Position numbers and translations under genes: made by a program. From assembly GCA_018398585.1 (NCBI GenBank), contig JAGTTD010000010.1, positions 20,706,005-20,770,004 of the forward strand: a DNA stretch of 64,000 nucleotides. Direction: 5' to 3'. Shown here one piece after another: positions 34,173-42,962 of the stretch (its first letter is position 1; the number at the start of each line of letters is the position of its first letter). Origin of the DNA: Simmondsia chinensis. Lineage: Eukaryota; Streptophyta; Magnoliopsida; Caryophyllales; Simmondsiaceae. The notes beneath the pieces were generated by a model. That model saw nothing but the letters and a program-made list of their open reading frames with translations. It had not been told where the DNA came from and did not search any database.

Positions 34173-34239
34173 ATTGGTATTAGAGCTGGTTTTATCAATC
34201 AATTCATTGATTAAGGCTAGCAAAAAGTACAAAACCGAA

Positions 34240-35600
34240 TGGCTGAGGGTGTTCGAACCAAGTCTGGTGCTGGTGGTGCCGGATTGAGTGCAGATGCTTC
34301 CATTGATAAGTATTAAGAGCTTCGTGATCAAATAGAGCACATGGAAGCTAAGTTTGATCAACAATTCACTGAACTTAAGCAGGACAATGCTGAACTTAAG
34401 CAGCATAATGTTGAAAGCAGAAGCCAAACAGAAAGCATTCAACAGATTCTGAGATTGTTGGTGGAAAAGGATGAAAGAAAAGACGATCGGCTGCAACAAC
34501 TTGAGAAATGACTTGACCATTTGCAAGATCAGGTGAATAAGGAAAAAGAATCAAGCGTTGATGCCATTTTCAAGCCGGCTAGTCAGATCTTTCCTCAAAT
34601 GAGATTTGATCAGCAACCAATCAGCTCAAAACAGAATGTGGAAGCAGAACTGAACCGAGGGAAATCGCCTGAGATTCAGATGGATGTTGGGCCATCAACC
34701 AACATCAGATCAGCTGAATTTCAAGCTCTACAACATGATGTGGAGGTGGAGAATCAAGTTCAAGTCTCTGACCGTGAGCCAAATAGATCTGCAGCAGCTC
34801 ACTTGCATCAAAACAGTCAGCCGCAGAATTCTATTATACATCCAAATGTTGCAACCGATGAGGTGGAGCATGTTGTTCGACCATTGGAAAGACCTTTTCA
34901 GCAAAGAACCGAGACTAATGACAACACTCTTGGTGGTAGAAGTGGCACTTACAGGCAGTCGAGGGTGGTAATCGACCCTTTCGATGGAAAACAACCGGAG
35001 TCGTGTTTAAGGAGATGTGATTGGTTCTTCTTGTACTACAACATACCGGAGGAGGAGAAGCTCCAACTTGCAGCAGTACATTTACATGGAGATCACGAGA
35101 TTTGGTATTATAGCTTGTTGAAATCCAAACCAAATCTTTCTTGGGGCCAATTCGTAGAAGAGATGTGTGAACGATATGGAGAAGGTGAATCAACCGATGT
35201 TGTGGATAGCTTCAATAAGTTGGTCCAAACATCAACCGTGAGAGAGTATATACTCAGATTTGAGAATTTGAGAGCCAATTTGATGTCCATTCTGACCATT
35301 GCTCCCGAAGATGCCGAATCCTATTATGTCTCTTACTTTGTGAGTGGACTTAAGCCTAGGATCAAGAATATGGTGAAAGCCATTGGTCCTAAGACTTTGT
35401 CAAGTGCCTACAAGAAGGCAAAATTGATAGAGGCTACTCAAGTTCAACCAAGTGACAAAAGTAAGCAGCACAACAATGAAATCAAACCACAGCAGAGGAG
35501 TTCGGCAATGGGTTTAAGCATGCTGTTGACAATAGTGCAGTAAGGCGTTTTTTTCGTTGCAACCAACCGTACCAGCCCGGACATAGGTGCAAATCGCAAG
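34240..35600 (+). pseudogene. R2 gag
   Basis: The N-terminal part begins near MAEGVRTKSGAGGAGLSADA (34240) and has a stop at about 34314. A coiled-coil segment follows, another stop, and then a 340-codon open stretch (34521-35543). Within it, VVIDPFDGKQPESCLRRCDW, LHGDHEIWYYSLLKSKPNLS, YILRFENLRANLMSI and FVSGLKPRIKNMVKAIG define the capsid. After a frameshift the knuckle FRCNQPYQPGHRCKSQ follows at about 35553-35600. It is the longest nearly intact gag in the window and matches C1, C2 and R1 gag in layout. Confidence 0.87.
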
Positions 35601-35699
35601 CACTTATGTATGCAAAAGGAGTTCGAGTCGCTGAAGCTGACAGTACCGAATCAGATGCAGATGAGGCTGAAACCGAATGCATTTCATAAGGAAACTCAA

Positions 35700-35930
35700 G
35701 CGATGATGAGGTTGAGATTTCCATGAAAGCTCTAACCGAAAGTGGAGCTCATAACACGATCAAAATCAAGGGATGGGATGGAAAACACTCCATTATTATC
35801 CTCATTGATAGTGGAAGCACTCACTGCTTCATTCATCCAAAGTTGATTAAGAAGGTCAAGCACGAAATGACAAAAACTCATCCCTTGGCAGTAATGGTGG
35901 CTGATGGATGGAAAACGTGTGCAAGGTAGA
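35700..35930 (+). pseudogene. R2 aspartic protease, truncated after VADG
   Basis: MKALTESGAHNTIKIKGWDG continues to SIIILIDSGSTHCFIHPKLI with an intact DSGS box, then HEMTKTHPLAVMVADG. There the homology to the C1 and R1 protease stops abruptly (about 35907). The frame ends a few codons later at a TAG. The break marks the start of the segment that has replaced pol. Confidence 0.87.
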
Positions 35931-35969
35931 ATCAAGAAGAAGGCAATTTAATGGCTTGGACATTTGTTT

Positions 35970-36641
35970 ATGATTAGTCTGGTAGAGCAGGAGCCACTTG
36001 AGGTAATTGAAGGAGAAGAGGTCCAAGGTAGTGAACGCGAGTTGGATGAACCTGAAGTTGAACGAGATGATTCTTTGCGAAAATTAGCGTCTCTTGACGG
36101 TATTGAGGTACAATATGACATACATCCGGAATGGGAAAATGATTTTCATGTCATGAAAATGTTTAAGAATGCAAACAGTAAAATGAAGAAGAATCATCTC
36201 AACGATCCATTGAAAGATTATTGGAACGCAAAGGAGATTACTAAAAAGAAGTTGAAGCATAAGGATGGGTTGCAGCCTAAGAGGTCTGATACTCAACAAG
36301 AATTGATTCAAGATGCTGCTCTTACTGAGGTATATGCTGAAGAACCAGATCCAGATTTGCAAGTCGGTATACATGGGTTGGCTATGAGTCCAACTAAAAC
36401 AACTGAGGTCATTGCTAAAATACCACTGAACGCATCCCCACATCTGTTAAGTGTTTTTCATTGGCAAGGTTATAATCAGAATCAAAGTGATTTCACCACC
36501 GGGCGATATCTTCCGGTTGGGAAATCAATTGTTTCTGCAGCATTAACATCAAATACCGATCAAAGTGTGCAAGAGTTCACTTCTGGGCGAGCCGGAGCAT
36601 TAACTCAGGACCAAGACAACATCATCTTCGTAGCTTTGTAG
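35970..36641 (+). CDS. Unidentified open reading frame carried by R2
   Basis: The first ATG at 35970 gives 223 codons, open to a TAG at 36639. The frame is also open for two codons upstream. The product is hydrophilic and charged. It has an acidic N-terminus (VEQEPLEVIEGEEVQGSERE), a central DIHPEWENDFHVMKMF, a lysine-rich stretch (NSKMKKNHLNDP, then KKKLKHKDG) and a neutral C-terminal third. I see no signal peptide, membrane segment or known retrotransposon motif, and I do not recognise the family. It lies where RT would be in C1. It could be captured host sequence, a divergent element-specific gene, or scrambled pol that happens to be open. Confidence 0.45.
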   Translation: MISLVEQEPLEVIEGEEVQGSERELDEPEVERDDSLRKLASLDGIEVQYDIHPEWENDFHVMKMFKNANSKMKKNHLNDPLKDYWNAKEITKKKLKHKDGLQPKRSDTQQELIQDAALTEVYAEEPDPDLQVGIHGLAMSPTKTTEVIAKIPLNASPHLLSVFHWQGYNQNQSDFTTGRYLPVGKSIVSAALTSNTDQSVQEFTSGRAGALTQDQDNIIFVAL

Positions 36642-36748
36642 GGTCCTTTGTGTGGAGTAAGTGGTTACGCAGGTGTAGTGGCTAAAATGCACTATCGGCA
36701 TGCCATCGGCAAGTTCGGAATGGTTTATTCCTTTATGAGAAGGACATT

Positions 36749-37275
36749 GTGACTTATCCAAATGCAAGGTCATGTGTTAAGTCGCCCCCTGACCCGAGAG
36801 AAGATTTTCAAGTTAATATGAAACCAAAGCAAGTCGATTTTCTGCAGAAGAAGTTAAATCAAGTTGCCACGGGTTGTTTCCAAGTCCAGCTGAGTCCAGA
36901 AATCAATTCAAGTGTAAAGCTCGAGTTTGGTTTTGTTATTACTGTTAAGTCCTTCAAACTCTATGGCATCCAGCACCCTAAGGGCTTGAATACTTTCACC
37001 AAAGATTTGGAGGACCTTATGATGGCACCTTTCAATTGGGAAGACATCTCTCCTGGAACCTTGGCCTTCAAAGTCACGAACAGCACTGAAATTGCTGAAG
37101 CAAATGGAGTAATTCTCCAGCAACCAAACTCTGTCGGGTCACAAAGGATGCTGCAGCTCAACAACAAGAAGATTCACGAAGTACTAGTCACTTAGAGCAA
37201 CTTAAACGAGAACTTCACCACTTGGGAAGAGTACAATTTCTTGAAGAGTCAATTTCTAGGCTTCACTTCTTGAGG
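36749..37275 (+). pseudogene. Unidentified reading frame of R2 ending in a chromodomain-like tail
   Basis: Open from 36749 to a TAG at 37193, which may have been TGG. Past that stop the same frame reads SNLNENFTTWEEYNFLKSQF and ends at 37273. The last 40 residues, with EVLVT before and TWEEY after the stop, match the end of the C1 chromodomain (VTWSNLDESFSTWE). The N-terminal part (NWEDISPGTLAFKVTNS and upstream) is not recognised. The CTTGAGGACAAGAAG block and polypurine tract follow, as in C1, so the 3' end of an ancestral integrase is preserved while the rest was replaced or scrambled. Confidence 0.5.
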
Positions 37276-37302
37276 ACAAGAAGTTTCTCAAGGGGAAGGG
37301 AA

Positions 37303-37744
37303 TATTACGAATTAATAAATTTTACTTGTAATGCATTTTAATTTCTTAGTATAATTTTTTAATTAGTCTTTTTCGATGTAATAAACCTTTAATGTCCGGT
37401 TGTGGGTTAAAACTGGGACTAAAATTCAGTAAGCAATCCCACGGGTATATTGTGCAGGGCAGTTACTGCATTTAGGCCGGAAAAGCTGTTGTTAGCTCAA
37501 AAAATCTGGTGTTTAGGCGGGAATTTGAGGCGATGGTTAGGCCTTATGCAATGTATTCATTTGTGTATAAATTGGGAGCTTAAGGTGTAATTTCATCATC
37601 CAAAAAATTAATACAATCTAATTTCTAAGTGAAAATTCTAAATTTCTCATCCCCTTCTCTATTTTCTCATCTCTTTCACTTCTTCTCTCATCTTTAACTC
37701 TCTTCTACAAGGTTGGACTTCCAAATTGATTTTGGGAGCTAACA
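37303..37744 (+). repeat. R2 3' LTR
   Basis: A 442-bp copy of the R2 LTR from TATTACGAATT to GAGCTAACA. Its GGCGCC and GGCGGG boxes are partly degraded compared with the 5' copy (TAGGCCGGAAAAG, TTTAGGCGGGAATT). Confidence 0.92.
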
Positions 37745-38299
37745 AATTTCCTAGCATGAGTGTTGTATTTATTTTTTTCAGGTGTGGGAAGATTTCACTA
37801 CAAATTTTGGTTTTTGTTAGAACTTTTATATATGAACTTTTGTTGGATTTGTAATTTTTGCGAAATTGTTAGGTTATGAATTTTACAATGTACACTTTTA
37901 TTGGTTTTTGTATGCAAATTGGCTTTTGTGAGTACTTGGATATTGAAGTTTCAACAACATTTTTATTTTTTACTAGAATTCGTTGCTACATTGAATGATA
38001 TGTAAGAGTTATTTCTGTATGGTTATATATTACTATTCTACAGGTGTTATAAAGGAATTGAAATGTTGTTATGCTACATATATGTACAGATGTTATGAAC
38101 AACCCAAAAATTGTCCTTATATAGATGTATAGATTTTGTAGACAACAAAAAAAAATTATCATTATGTTGTAGAAATGTACATGTATTTTTGAATGTACAC
38201 AATGTACCATATGAATGTACAAGGTCTTTAATGTTAATAAAACTTTTGTTACAATTGTCCTTGATGGGAGAAGCATTTTTAACAACAGTTTTTTTTATC
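37745..38299 (+). other. CACTA-1 sequence right of R2
   Basis: A+T-rich, with no gene supported. Short open frames of 60-100 codons on both strands are low-complexity and overlap one another. The region leads into the subterminal repeats. Confidence 0.45.
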
Positions 38300-38727
38300 A
38301 TTAATTGGTGAAAAATGTCTTAACGATGGTTTATTGTAGCTATTTTTTTTACCAACGACAGTCTATAATGTCGTTACTATTTTCAATTAGTAGCACGAAA
38401 ATTTTAACGACAATTTTTGTCGTCGTTAAAACTTTTCCCTATATGGTGGTAAATATTTGTAACGATGACAATTGTCGTTATTAGTCAACTCTTTGACAAC
38501 CGTGCCACCTAAAATTAAAGAATTTACTTTTAGCGACAACTTTTGCCATTGTTATTGATTTCACTTTTGACGACAGGCATAGTATATCGTCGTAGATGCT
38601 TTTTAACATTGGCTCATTTTAGCAATCGTTGATCCAAGATAGTATTAACGTCGAAAGCAATAACGACGGGAAGTTTCGCTTTTAACGATGATAATCACCG
38701 TCATTAATGGCCCTTTTTGTTGTAGTG
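38300..38727 (+). repeat. CACTA-1 right subterminal region and terminal repeat
   Basis: Motifs of the type GTCGTTAAAA / TTTTAACGAC recur in both orientations (for example at 38408-38432, 38460-38478, 38570 and 38660-38705), ending in TTTTTGTTGTAGTG. Such arrays are the expected binding region for tnpA-like proteins. Confidence 0.8.
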
Positions 38728-38970
38728 TTTGGTGGCAGGCAAATGTACCACTGAAAGCGGTTCCAGTTAAGCAGCTGGGGAATTGCCTAAGCTTGAGATA
38801 CTGATTGTCAGCCGCTTCCCTGCACTAGCAATTAAATCTTGCCATGCGCGCAAGGGCAGACACAGTCGCTTCTTCTAAGAAGAGGGTAAACTCGAGGATT
38901 TTTTATATCCTCAGGGAAAAGGGTAGTCCTTATGTATATAGTCAGGGTAAGGTTTACAGTACAAAGGGCT
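38728..38970 (-). pseudogene. M1 gag, N-terminal capsid part
   Basis: Minus-strand reading: PYPDYIHKDYPFP near 38950, ILEFTLF, ARMARFNC (38845), AADNQYLKLRQFPSCLTGTA (38800), a frame change, and FQWYICLPPNS, which continues at 21698. This is the capsid start of a Tat-lineage gag. It confirms that the CACTA element split a single coding region with duplication of TTT. One stop and one frameshift are visible. Confidence 0.82.
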
Positions 38971-40175
38971 ATTGACCCTTCTGAGGCCTCTCCCATACAT
39001 CTATTCGATTAAGGCACCCAGTTGGTCCTGGAGGGTAAAGTTAGGCACATGGTTATGTGCCTGCCGTTACTCTCCAAGTGGGTAAGGATCTCGAGGGGGA
39101 TTTGCAGGATACCTTAAGCTCACTTCACAATCAAGTGTGGGAATGGATGTAATTGCCCAAACCCTGGGTAACCCCCTTGATTAATATGCCCATGCGCTTG
39201 GTCGGCCACAAAGCATGTCCCAGTAGGGCCTGAGTTATACTACATGCTTGGGAGCACACTAATATAAGCAAGCTATTGGTTCAGCCTAGCTTGACTAGTC
39301 CCGAATTCAAGGTATTAAAGAAGTGGGTGCTTTGAAAAAGTGCAATAGGGACTCACCGCGATTTGGGCGTTAGCCTAATAACGAACCGCATGTCTTTGAC
39401 CTCAACCGCTCACTGTTTTCAAAGAAAAGTTGATATATGTTGGCGTATCTAACTACCGTTTTCAATTAAGAAGACTTTTGTTAAATGTTTTTATGGATTT
39501 TTTGTGTATTTTATGAAAGAAAATTAAAAGGATATGGACCTTACTCAAGTAGCAGTTACAATGATGTAGGGCCTAGAGACACCTTTCCTCGTACACTTAT
39601 AAGTCAGATACTAGGATGGTGACAAACACAAGATCTCAGCTGTCCACTTGTAAGCCTGAGTCAATCAAGTTTTCAAGCTTGGCACCCTTGACTTATAATA
39701 ACTCAAATACGTTTAGGTCGAACAAGATTAAGATAGAGCAAACTCTATTCAGGTCACGGGATTAAGAGCAATGCAATCAAGGAACAAGCCTTGGCTGTCA
39801 AAGCCTTAAACTAAAACCTCAAATCCCAACTTGTCGATTTGTGAGAATAGATTAAAACTAGAAAGTCACAGCTGAAGCCCGAGAATTGTATTACTATGAA
39901 GGTAAGTACAACAGAGATCTATGTTACACTATGCCTAGCTAAGTTACACTGCTCCTAAAGAAAAAGCACAAGTATGTTGTAAAAGAAAAGTTGAAGAAGT
40001 TTTGTAATGAGTGTATGTATACTCCTTTGGATTAACATAGAGTCCTTTATTTATAGAAAATAAGAAATAACGACTGCTCCTTATTTCCTGGCAACTCCAC
40101 CCATGTCTGACCACTGAACTTTCTTTTGTGTGCATAAATCTTCAATGAATGTGCACTGAATTCATTATTGGAGGG
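38971..40175 (-). other. Putative M1 leader and 5' LTR
   Basis: No gene is seen. By position this should hold the 5' leader and 5' LTR of M1. A minus-strand TATA-like box (CTATAAATAAAGG, plus-strand 40044-40056) fits an LTR promoter near the right end. I could not find a matching 3' LTR (it would lie outside the window) or a clear primer site, so the internal boundary is unknown. Confidence 0.4.
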
Positions 40176-41262
40176 TGATAAGTCTAATTTAGTACATAGA
40201 TATTCATATCATTTAGGTTTATTTTCAAACCATTTTACATCAAACTTTTATCATTTTTGCTCCCTGTTCCTCCTTTTCCCTTCTATCATTATTTTTCTTG
40301 CAGAAAAACTCATGTTATGCTAAAAATTGCAAGGTTTTATCTTCAATATCAATAAGTGAATGCAAGATTCATAAAAAAAAGTAACAAATGGGCAAAACAC
40401 ATCAATTTCACACAGCTAAGAATGGAAACAACAAGAACATGTACAATTTATTGCAATTCTCAATTTTGGGCGGAATTCAAGCAAATCAAATTCAAGAACT
40501 TGTTAAAAACTTTATTAGCATGTTCAAGATGATGTCAAGCCTGATTTTTGGGTGGCAAAGCTAAAGAAAAACTGAAAAAATCAGCAAGTTGTTTGAAAAG
40601 GCTGAAATGGGCGGCAATGGGTGGCAACATGAACAAATGGGAGCAAAGCTTGCGTAATCTTTTATTTTTTGAATTTGAAACCTCAAAGACTATAAATAGA
40701 GGTGTTTGGAAAGTCTTTAGGCACCAATTCATTCGGAAAAAAACCAAAAACAAAGTAGAAACATAGGTAGAAATTCAGATAGAAGAGAACGGGTGTGAAA
40801 AGAAAGAGTTTAGTTTGTAATTTTTAAATTTTAAGTTATTTTCTATCCTTTCCTTCTTTAAGTTCATGGATTTTATCTTAATTTTTATTTATATTATGTT
40901 TACCACGAACTAATTTTGGCTTTCCAAGGCTACAATGCAGCCTAAGTTGTAATATACGCTCTTTTCTAATTCAACGTGTTCAAAGTTTGCTTATTGCGCT
41001 ATTTGAGTGTTTATCTTTGTTCTTCTTTCGTTTTGAATGCTTGATCACCATTAAAAGCCTATAATGATTCATAATGAGTTTGAGAGGAGATTTATGATGA
41101 ATGCTAAAGTGAGAAACATCACAAATTGAGCGAATGCTAGAGATAGATTAACGCGATTTGTGTGAAAACCATGGATCCTCAAAACTCTTTTCTTATTTAA
41201 ATTCATGCAAGACATTAATGAGTTAATATATAAAAGAGCATGCTAAATGTTGCTTACCACTT
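40176..41262 (+). mobile_element. LTR copy A (truncated), same family as 42963-44500
   Basis: It starts TGATAAGTCTAATTTAG and runs parallel to the solo LTR at 42963 through TTTACATCAAA, a TATAAATA box (40691-40698), CTTGATCACCATT and GAGCGAATGCTAGAGATAGA. Similarity ends after GCTAAATGTTGCTT (about 41262). The last 350 bp of the LTR are missing. The next segment belongs to the second CACTA element. Confidence 0.82.
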
Positions 41263-42052
41263 TGTAAAGATTACTTTGGCTATCATTTTGGCACTGGTGA
41301 TCGAATATTTGTTGATGTGGAACATTATTGACATTTAGCGACTTTAGTTAATTGATGAGGAATTTTATTTCCAATTGATTAATTAGCTCATTAATGTTTT
41401 GATGTATGTTATTAAGTAATTGCATTTTCATTTTGATGAATATGTTTGATAATAATTTCTCTTACAATGAAGTGTTGTCATGAAAGTTGATTATGACAAG
41501 TGTTAATGTAAATACTTTTAACAATTATAACAAAGACTGTCATGCAGATTTTTTTTCTCAAATGTGAGATAAGAAACTATGACAGTATAAATGTTGTTTT
41601 TGCGATAGGATTACCTCCATTGTAGATGAATTTTTGGCGAGTATATGTTCCCATCGTAAATGGATTAGTGGTGCGAATTGACTCCAATGCATTTGCGATG
41701 ATTGCACTCCCATCGTAAAAAAATTTGCAATGGTTTTTTTCCCGTTGCAAATGCATTTGTGATGGGTTTTACTTCTGTCACAAATGTGTTTGTGATGGTT
41801 CTTGCTTCCCATCGCAAATGTATTTGTGACACATTTTGTTCCTAGTCGTAAATGCATTTGCGGCGATTTTCATCCTATCGCAAATATATTTACAATGATT
41901 TAAAATTTGTTGTCATAAAAAAGCATTAGTGATGAAGGATATAGCGATTGTTCACGACGATATAGTTTTCGCAGTAAAATTCCTTTTACGACAGGAAACT
42001 GGCTAATAGTGACGATGTTTTCTTGTCGTTAATGACTGATTTTCTTGTAGTG
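41263..42052 (+). mobile_element. CACTA-2: right end of a second CACTA transposon
   Basis: The segment ends in TTTTCTTGTAGTG (42040-42052), the complement of a CACTACAAGAAAA terminus, directly against M2. No left terminus was found nearby and no transposase is present, so only the end survives. The terminal 400 bp consist of a dense subterminal palindrome array. The last 100 bp have TCGTTAATGAC and GACGATGTTTTCTTGTCG. Confidence 0.8.
41645..41900 (+). repeat. CACTA-2 subterminal palindrome array, about 33-bp period
   Basis: About eight imperfect copies of CATCGCAAATGCATTTGCGATG and variants occur, centred near 41655, 41685, 41722, 41753, 41787, 41820, 41854 and 41886. Each is itself palindromic (ATCGCAAAT / ATTTGCGAT). 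A minus-strand frame across them (41558-41857) is open only because of the repeat and is not a gene. Confidence 0.85.
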
Positions 42053-42962
42053 TAGACTAAACTGTGACTTCCACTGGGAGTATAACATGATGACCATACA
42101 TTAAATGGAAGGGGTTCGTTCCAGTTACATCTTGTTTGGATGTTCTATAAGCCCAAAAGGCATCAAGTAATAGCTCATGCCACTTTCAGGGGTTATCCTC
42201 AATCATTTCCTCAATATTGGCCATTAGAATCATGTTGGTACACTCTGCTTGACCATCAGCATGAGCATAATAAGGGGTTGAGTCCAAGATTTAAATGTCG
42301 AAACTCCAGGTAAATGCCTTAACCTTAGTTCCATTGAACACTTTAGCTTGATCTATAGTTATGGTTTCTAGCATCCCAAACATACATAGGATATATTCTT
42401 TAACAAAATCAATCACATCTTGCTGATTGATGTTCCTAAATTATTTAGCCTCCACCCATTTTGTGAAATAATATGTGGCCACAAGAATGTAAGAATGATG
42501 CTAGCTAGAATGAGAATTAATCTCTATTATTATATCCATTGCCCATCCTCGAAAGGGCCATGGTTTAAAAATAGCATACATATCAACTGCAAGGACTCTT
42601 GACACATAACCATGTTTTTGGCATGCTCTGCATCCCTTGGCACACTTGATACAATCGTCCATCATTGATGGCCAGTAATACCCAAAGCGTCTGACGAGCC
42701 AGTGCATCTTGTTGCCAGCTAAATGGGACCCATTGATACATTTAAGAGGTCTAACCATCACTAGAATTGCTTTATCTAAGTCCAAACACTTGAAAAGCAC
42801 TCCACTAGTGTCCCTTTTGTATAATACTCCAAACTCATCATCCAGATGAAATATATGAGATCTCATTTTCATCTTTCTGTCTTTGACATACTCTCAAGGG
42901 TTTTTGAAATAATCCATCAATGGCTTCCTCCAATCCTCACGTTGACTTGTTATAGATGGATG
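42053..42962 (-). pseudogene. M2 integrase
   Basis: Minus-strand order: HIFHLDDEFGVLYKRDTSGV (about 42840), then the H2C2 finger GSHLAGNKMHWLVRRFGYYW, PSMMDDCIKCAKGCRACQKH (42620-42740), then FRGWAMDI, a core with AKYFRNINQQDVIDFVKEYI (about 42420), ITIDQAKVFNGTKV, and STPYYAHADGQAECTNMI (about 42250), which retains the catalytic Glu. It ends against CACTA-2 before the C-terminal domain. Two stops are visible. It is better preserved than M1. Confidence 0.85.

Larger units (their letters stand above)
33728..37744 (+). mobile_element. R2: gag retroelement with unidentified ORFs in place of pol
   Basis: A 4017-bp element has 445- and 442-bp LTRs that begin TATTACGAATT (G to A in the usual TG, in both LTRs) and end GCTAACA. 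It has a tRNA-iMet-type primer site (34175-34188) and a polypurine tract (37290-37302). The flanks share AATT, or AATTT if the LTR's first T is counted. Gag and the first part of the protease are present and RT and integrase are not. Two open frames of unknown nature (35970-36641, 36749-37195) fill the gap, and the end resembles a chromodomain tail. Confidence 0.88.
21699..38727 (+). mobile_element. CACTA-1: 17-kb En/Spm transposon with nested retroelements
   Basis: The left end is CACTACAAGAAAATAAGG and the right end is GGCCCTTTTTGTTGTAGTG. Both carry the CACTA terminus, and the host TTT is duplicated (21696-21698 and 38728-38730). Interior: tandem repeats (22261-23025), a tnpD/TNP2-like transposase gene (about 23220-30257, interrupted by R1) and a tnpA-like (Transposase_24) gene (about 30510-32400). 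Then come a solo LTR, R2 and a subterminal region rich in GTCGTTAAAA-like motifs (38300-38727). The host gag frame is continuous across the TTT. About 8 kb of the 17 kb is later insertions. Confidence 0.9.
1..40175 (-). mobile_element. M1: old Tat-lineage Ty3/gypsy retrotransposon, dispersed by nested insertions
   Basis: One degenerate minus-strand Ty3/gypsy element forms the scaffold of the left two thirds of the window. Reading leftwards on the minus strand: putative leader and LTR (38971-40175), gag (38728-38970, then 15846-14990), protease (13712-13173), reverse transcriptase and RNase H (12823-11344), a second Tat-type RNase H (11325-10767 and 2896-2750) and integrase (2740-770). An antisense accessory ORF may occupy 1-530. 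The pieces rejoin precisely when insertions are removed at their target duplications: CAAGC, CAAAC, CATAC, TCATC and TTT. Gag-PR-RT-RH-aRH-IN order and an antisense ORF after pol are features of the Tat clade. The left end lies outside the window, and the 5' LTR edge on the right was not proven. Confidence 0.75.

Noticed and set aside
40535..40766. Overlapping 72-codon frames on both strands
   Set aside because: They lie within LTR copy A, are mutually antisense and have no family resemblance.
41558..41857. 99-codon minus-strand frame with repeated residues
   Set aside because: It is an artefact of the CACTA-2 palindrome array, whose period is close to a multiple of three.
21699..42052. Pairing the left CACTA end at 21699 with the right end at 42052
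   Set aside because: Those ends share 14 bp, more than with the end at 38727. But the TTT duplication and the continuous M1 gag frame fit 21699-38727, while 42052 is followed by TAG and abuts a different host copy (M2).
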